From assembly GCF_041053105.1 (NCBI RefSeq), contig NZ_CP163444.1:5704001-5768000 (forward strand): a stretch of 64,000 nucleotides of DNA. The letters run 5' to 3'. The notes under the pieces are model-generated. The model saw only the letters and a program-made list of their open reading frames with translations, was not told the origin of the DNA and did no database searches. A program made the position numbers and the translations under genes. The first letter of the stretch is position 1, and each line of letters opens with the position of its first letter. Source of the DNA: Streptomyces sp. R44 (GTDB taxonomy: Bacteria > Actinomycetota > Actinomycetes > Streptomycetales > Streptomycetaceae). Of this stretch, positions 60,300-64,000 are shown in pieces.

Positions 60300-60892
60300 G
60301 CGGTGCCTCCCAGAGGGTGCGGGCCGAGCGCGGCGCGGAGTTCGCGGCGGGCGCGCAGGGCGCGGGTCTTGACGGTGCCCTCGGGTATGCCGAGCAGCCG
60401 GGCCGTCTCGCGGGTGGTCAGGCCGTCGACGACGGTGGCCCGCAGGACCTCGGCGAGCTCGGGCGAGATCCGGTCGAGGGCGGCGCCGACCTCCCCGTAC
60501 TCCAGGCCCGCGAGCACCCGGTCCTCGGCGGAGGGAGCCGGGGCGGGCGGTTCGGTGGGCCGGGCGGCGGCGCGTTCGGCCCGGGCGCCGGCCCGGCGCG
60601 CGTCCACCAGGCGCCGGGCGGCGATCACCCAGAGCCAGCCGCCCGCCTCGCCCCGGCCCCGGTGGCCGCCGGCCGAGCGCCAGACCGTGACGAAGGTGTC
60701 CTGGAGGACCTCCCGCACGGTCTCCTCGTCCGGGCAGCGCCGGGCCAGCCGGGCGTACAGCCAGCCGGCGTGCCGGTCGTAGAGCACGGCCAGCGCCTCG
60801 GCGTCCCCCCGGGCGACCGCGCGCAGCAGCGCCGCGTCGTCGTCCTCGTCGCCCCCGGAGGGGCCTCCCCCTGCGGGGCGCAACAGTCTCAC
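60296..60892 (-). CDS. ECF-type RNA polymerase sigma factor
   Basis: A 198-residue extracytoplasmic-function sigma factor. Region 2 reads ALAVLYDRHAGWLYARLARRC and VLQDTFVTVWRSA. A Pro/Ala linker precedes region 4 with the helix-turn-helix LTTRETARLLGIPEGTVKTRALRARREL. The GTG at 60892 lies 33 nt after the stop of the lipoprotein gene. It heads a run of sigma, anti-sigma-like, ATPase, permease and membrane-protein genes, and probably activates that operon. Confidence 0.9.
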   Translation of the reverse strand: MRLLRPAGGGPSGGDEDDDAALLRAVARGDAEALAVLYDRHAGWLYARLARRCPDEETVREVLQDTFVTVWRSAGGHRGRGEAGGWLWVIAARRLVDARRAGARAERAAARPTEPPAPAPSAEDRVLAGLEYGEVGAALDRISPELAEVLRATVVDGLTTRETARLLGIPEGTVKTRALRARRELRAALGPHPLGGTA

Positions 60893-60925
60893 GCCCTCTC
60901 TATCGCCCGGAGGCCCTCACCCGGT

Positions 60926-61459
60926 TCACGGGTTGGTCGGCGGCCCGCCCTCCGGGAGGGCGGCGAAGACGCGCTGGAGGGCGGCCGGGTGCTCGTGGTC
61001 GTCCGCGACGACCAGGCGGTGGCGGTACGTCACGTAGTACTGGAAGCCGTCCGGGATCGGGCTGCCCGTCGGGCGCTCCGGTACCAGGGCGAACGCCGGG
61101 TCCTCCAGGGCCGCCCGCAGTTCGGCCGCCTCGGCGGGGGTCTGCTTGCCGGTCCGGGGCGGCTTCGTGCCGGAGCGGCTGGTCCAGCTGCCGTCGTAGT
61201 GGACGACGAGCTGGTTGCGGACGCCGGCGAGGCCGCCGTTGACGACGACCTCGACGAGGACCTCGCTCGGCTGCGGCTCCGCCGCCGGTGTGCCGGGCTC
61301 CGTCGTGGGGCTCGGCGAGGCGGGCGCGCTCACGCTCGACGGCGATCCGCCCGGGGCGGGCGGCACCTCGGGGCCGCAGCCGCTCACGCCGCCGGCCAGG
61401 ACCCCCGCGAGCAGCAGGGCCCCGCACCACGTCCACCTTCCGCGTACGCCTCGCACCAT
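60926..61459 (-). CDS. Small lipoprotein, function unknown
   Basis: A 177-residue lipoprotein. The signal ends in the lipobox LAGGVSGC near residue 28, followed by a Ser/Pro/Thr-rich linker (SPSSVSAPASPSPTT) and a small alpha/beta domain (VLVEVVVNGGLAGVRNQLVVHYDGSWT ... YYVTYRHRLVVADD). The protelomere-like or inhibitor domains I considered do not fit. The ATG at 61459 gives a good signal peptide but has a weak ribosome-binding site. It lies directly upstream of the sigma gene and may be its signal sensor or simply a neighbour. Confidence 0.75.
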   Translation of the reverse strand: MVRGVRGRWTWCGALLLAGVLAGGVSGCGPEVPPAPGGSPSSVSAPASPSPTTEPGTPAAEPQPSEVLVEVVVNGGLAGVRNQLVVHYDGSWTSRSGTKPPRTGKQTPAEAAELRAALEDPAFALVPERPTGSPIPDGFQYYVTYRHRLVVADDHEHPAALQRVFAALPEGGPPTNP

Positions 61460-61560
61460 GGATCGAGCATGCCCCGTCCGGGGCCCCGCGCGCAGCCGGA
61501 CGGGCCGGATTCCTCCCGTCGGTCGCCCACGCGCGACCCCACCCCGTCCGTCGCGTCGCC

Positions 61561-62208
61561 TCAGGCGTCCTCGGGGCCCGTCCGGACGATTCCGGTGAGC
61601 GGCCCCCGGTAGCGCCAGTCCAGCGAGTCGTACAGGGCGAGGCCGTCCGTGGTCGCGGCGAGCACCCCGGTCGCGGCGCCCGCCTGCGCGGCGGCTGCCT
61701 CCAGGGTGCGCATGACGTTCGCGCCGAGGCCCCGGCGCCGGTGCGCGGGGTCGGTCTCGATCTGGTCGGCGACGGCGGTGGAGCCGGTCGGGGCGATCTG
61801 GCCACGGGCGGCGAGGGTGCCGTCGGGGGCGAGGATCCGGACCCGGATGACCCCGTCCTCGACCTCGGTCGTCCTGGCGTACCCCTCGGGCGGCGCGGGG
61901 CGGGCGCCGGGGTCCAGCGGCTTGACCATCATGAAGCCCGGGTCGTCGGGGACCGTCCACCCTTCGGTGATCCACGGCGCCACCTCCTCGGGGCCCGCCA
62001 TCACCTTGAGCCAGCTGTACGGCGCGGTCAGCCGGGCGCAGAGCGCACCGACGGAGGCCGCGTCGGGGGCCGGCAGCACGTGCCGTACGACGTGCCGGGG
62101 CAGGCCGACGTCGATCCGGTAGCCCCAGGGCTCGGGGACGGCGGACGGCGTGCCCCGGGAGACGGTCCAGCCCGCCACCCAGGCATCGGTAATGGCTGAT
62201 ATATCCAT
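61561..62208 (-). CDS. GNAT family N-acetyltransferase
   Basis: A 215-residue protein with a C-terminal GNAT domain. Strands and the acetyl-CoA loop are visible in STAVADQIETDPAHRRRGLGANVMRTLEAAAAQAG (about residues 140-175), followed by ATTDGLALYDSLDWRYRGPLTGI. The N-terminal 100 residues (VLPAPDAASVGALCARL, PYSWLKVMAGP) may bind the substrate. The ATG at 62208 is the start. It is divergent from lon. Confidence 0.87.
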   Translation of the reverse strand: MDISAITDAWVAGWTVSRGTPSAVPEPWGYRIDVGLPRHVVRHVLPAPDAASVGALCARLTAPYSWLKVMAGPEEVAPWITEGWTVPDDPGFMMVKPLDPGARPAPPEGYARTTEVEDGVIRVRILAPDGTLAARGQIAPTGSTAVADQIETDPAHRRRGLGANVMRTLEAAAAQAGAATGVLAATTDGLALYDSLDWRYRGPLTGIVRTGPEDA

Positions 62209-62297
62209 GCAGGCATTACATCGGCTCCACGCGGATGCGTGCGAGGGTGATCGCTCAGAGCGAACGAACGTCCGGGAACATCCCCGGGCTCACCAGC

Positions 62298-62318
62298 ATT
62301 GAGTGCGTATAGCTCAAC
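62298..62318 (+). promoter_or_regulatory. HAIR-like operator for HspR upstream of lon
   Basis: ATTGAGT-GCGTATA-GCTCAAC matches the HspR inverted repeat CTTGAGT-N7-ACTCAAG at 11 of 14 arm positions. It lies 22-42 bp upstream of the lon ATG and contains a possible -10 (TATAGCT). HspR repression of lon through HAIR elements is known in Streptomyces. Confidence 0.72.
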
Positions 62319-62339
62319 TTGACTGCCGAAGGGGAGATC

Positions 62340-64000
62340 ATGGCTTCTGAGTCCATGGCGTCCGTGCCGCTCACTCTGCCTGTGCTGCCGCTCGACGACG
62401 AGGTCGTGCTGCCCGGAATGGTGGTGCCGCTGGACCTGTCCGACACCGACGTACGGGCCGCCGTCGAGGCCGCCCAGGCCGCCGCGCGCACCGGAGCGGG
62501 CAAGCCCCGCGTCCTGCTCGTGCCGCGGGTCGACGGAACCTACGCCGGCACCGGCGTCCTGGGCATCGTCGAGCAGGTCGGGCGCCTGTCCGACGGCGAT
62601 CCCGGCGCCCTCATCCGCGGCCTCGGCCGCGTCCGCATCGGCGCCGGCACCACCGGCCCCGGCGCCGCCCTCTGGGTCGAGGGCAGCACCGTCGAGGAGA
62701 CCCTGCCCGACCCGCTGCCCGGCTCCGTGACCGAACTGGTCAAGGAATACAAGGCGCTGGCCACCAGCTGGCTCAAGAAGCGCGGCGCCTGGCAGGTCGT
62801 CGACCGCGTCCAGCAGATCGACGGCGTCGGCGCCCTCGCCGACAACTCCGGCTACTCGCCCTTCCTCAGCGTCGAGCAGAAGGTCGAACTCCTGGAGACC
62901 GCCGACCCGGTCGCCCGCCTCAAGCTCGCCACCGCCCAGCTCCGCGAGCACCTCGCCGAGCAGGACGTCGCCGAGACCATCGCCAAGGACGTCCAGGAGG
63001 GCGTCGACAAGCAGCAGCGCGAGTTCCTGCTCCGCCGCCAGCTCGAAGCCGTCCGCAAGGAGCTCCGCGACCTCAACGGCGAGGCCGAGGGCGACGAGTC
63101 CGACGACTACCGCGCCCGCGTGGAGGCCGCCGACCTGCCCGAGAAGGTGCGGGAGGCCGCCCTCAAGGAGGTCGAGAAGCTGGAGCGGTCCAGCGACCAG
63201 TCCCCCGAGGGCTCCTGGATCCGCACCTGGCTCGACACCATCCTCGAACTGCCCTGGAACGAGCGGACCGAGGACGAGTACGACATCCGCGGCGCCCGCG
63301 CCGTCCTGGACGCCGAGCACGCCGGCCTCGACGACGTGAAGGAACGGATCACCGAGTACCTCGCGGTCCGCAAGCGGCGCTCCGACCGCGGCCTCGGCGT
63401 CGTCGGCGGCCGCCGCGGCGGCGCCGTCCTCGCCCTCGTCGGCCCGCCCGGCGTCGGCAAGACCTCCCTCGGCGAGTCCGTCGCCCACGCCATGGGCCGC
63501 CAGTTCGTCCGGGTCGCCCTCGGCGGCGTACGGGACGAGGCGGAGATCCGCGGCCACCGCAGGACGTACGTCGGCGCCCTGCCCGGCCGGATCGTCCGCG
63601 CCATCAAGGAGGCCGGGTCCATGAACCCGGTGGTCCTGCTCGACGAGATCGACAAGGTCGGCTCCGACTTCCGCGGCGACCCCGCGGCGGCGCTCCTCGA
63701 AGTCCTCGACCCCGCGCAGAACCACACCTTCCGCGACCACTACCTGGAGGTCGAACTCGACCTCTCCGACGTCGTCTTCCTGGCCACGGCCAACGTCCTC
63801 GAAGCCATCCCGGAGGCGCTCCTCGACCGCATGGAGCTGGTGCGCCTCGACGGCTACACGGAGGACGAGAAGGTCGTCATCGCCCGTGACCACCTGCTCC
63901 CGCGCCAGCTGGAGCGGGCCGGTCTGGAGCCGGGCGAGGTCGTCCTGGAGGAGCCGGCGCTGCGCAAGCTGGCCGGCGAGTACACCCGCGAGGCCGGCGT
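62340..64000 (+). CDS. lon: ATP-dependent Lon protease (3' end outside the window)
   Basis: The first 553 residues of an approximately 800-residue AAA+ protease that degrades misfolded and regulatory proteins. The N-terminal substrate domain opens with PLTLPVLPLDDEVVLPGMVVPL; a coiled coil follows (KQQREFLLRRQLEAVRKEL); the ATPase has Walker A GPPGVGKT (about residues 367-374), Walker B VVLLDEIDKVGSDFRGDP, and ALLDRMELVRLDGYTEDEK. The Ser-Lys peptidase domain lies beyond the window. AAGGGGAG precedes the ATG. It is preceded by a HAIR-like site, so it is probably a heat-shock gene under HspR. Confidence 0.96.
   Translation, partial: MASESMASVPLTLPVLPLDDEVVLPGMVVPLDLSDTDVRAAVEAAQAAARTGAGKPRVLLVPRVDGTYAGTGVLGIVEQVGRLSDGDPGALIRGLGRVRIGAGTTGPGAALWVEGSTVEETLPDPLPGSVTELVKEYKALATSWLKKRGAWQVVDRVQQIDGVGALADNSGYSPFLSVEQKVELLETADPVARLKLATAQLREHLAEQDVAETIAKDVQEGVDKQQREFLLRRQLEAVRKELRDLNGEAEGDESDDYRARVEAADLPEKVREAALKEVEKLERSSDQSPEGSWIRTWLDTILELPWNERTEDEYDIRGARAVLDAEHAGLDDVKERITEYLAVRKRRSDRGLGVVGGRRGGAVLALVGPPGVGKTSLGESVAHAMGRQFVRVALGGVRDEAEIRGHRRTYVGALPGRIVRAIKEAGSMNPVVLLDEIDKVGSDFRGDPAAALLEVLDPAQNHTFRDHYLEVELDLSDVVFLATANVLEAIPEALLDRMELVRLDGYTEDEKVVIARDHLLPRQLERAGLEPGEVVLEEPALRKLAGEYTREAG

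Overview
The window is about 64 kb of very GC-rich, gene-dense actinobacterial chromosome and almost certainly comes from a Streptomyces. Supporting features are a WblE/WhiB1 protein, a sigH/anti-sigma pair, a nickel superoxide dismutase with its SodX peptidase, a snapalysin with its divergent LysR regulator, a KGD-type 2-oxoglutarate enzyme, strong codon bias, many 4-nt GTGA/ATGA gene overlaps, and GTG/TTG starts. From memory, the gene order (PdtaS-like kinase, wblE, sigH, sodN/sodX, amino-acid ABC transporter, malic enzyme, 2-oxoglutarate enzyme, two-component pair, lon) matches the S. coelicolor region around SCO5239-SCO5285, so the backbone is core chromosome with accessory insertions. No tRNA, rRNA, CRISPR array, prophage or insertion sequence was seen.

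Layout. 1-1.4 kb: a truncated SDR oxidoreductase divergent from a TetR regulator. 1.7-7 kb: signalling block with a PdtaS-like kinase, wblE behind a CRP-like site, a lipid-kinase homologue, and the prsH-sigH operon. 7-10.7 kb: UBP zinc finger, Na+/H+ antiporter, ACC deaminase-like PLP enzyme, peptidoglycan amidase. 10.9-13.5 kb: a family 2B encapsulin shell gene with an inserted cyclic-nucleotide-binding domain, followed by its probable cargo, a polyprenyl diphosphate synthase. 13.5-23.8 kb: accessory and secreted genes (TetR/DHFR-like pair, snapalysin with LysR, class A beta-lactamase-like protein, SMI1/KNR4-like protein, sodN/sodX, methyltransferase). 24-28.4 kb: polar amino-acid ABC importer and malic enzyme. 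28.6-33 kb: quinone oxidoreductase, endoglycoceramidase-like GH5, autoregulated PadR/DUF4097 operon.

34.2-46 kb is the most unusual segment: a run of same-strand genes that joins a conflict-type ternary system (Trypco1, trypsin-VMAP, MoxR ATPase, vWA/TPR protein) to an FxsA-like ribosomal peptide, a HExxH alpha-ketoglutarate-type peptide beta-hydroxylase, and a TIR/NB-ARC/TPR protein (FxsT type). Between the protease and MoxR genes lies a Pro/Arg-rich reading frame that has GTGA overlaps at both ends and carries 30-bp tandem repeats.

46-64 kb: KGD, a two-component system, a spermidine-synthase-fold protein, an exported SurE-like nucleotidase, a GH3 enzyme with a divergent TetR, an ECF sigma/zinc-finger/ABC transporter operon, and the start of lon behind a HAIR-like (HspR) operator.

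Two themes recur. Short tandem duplications sit at or just after stop codons, and strong inverted repeats lie between convergent genes or at divergent promoters. Coordinates rest on reading frames, Shine-Dalgarno (SD) placement and family knowledge; no database search was possible.
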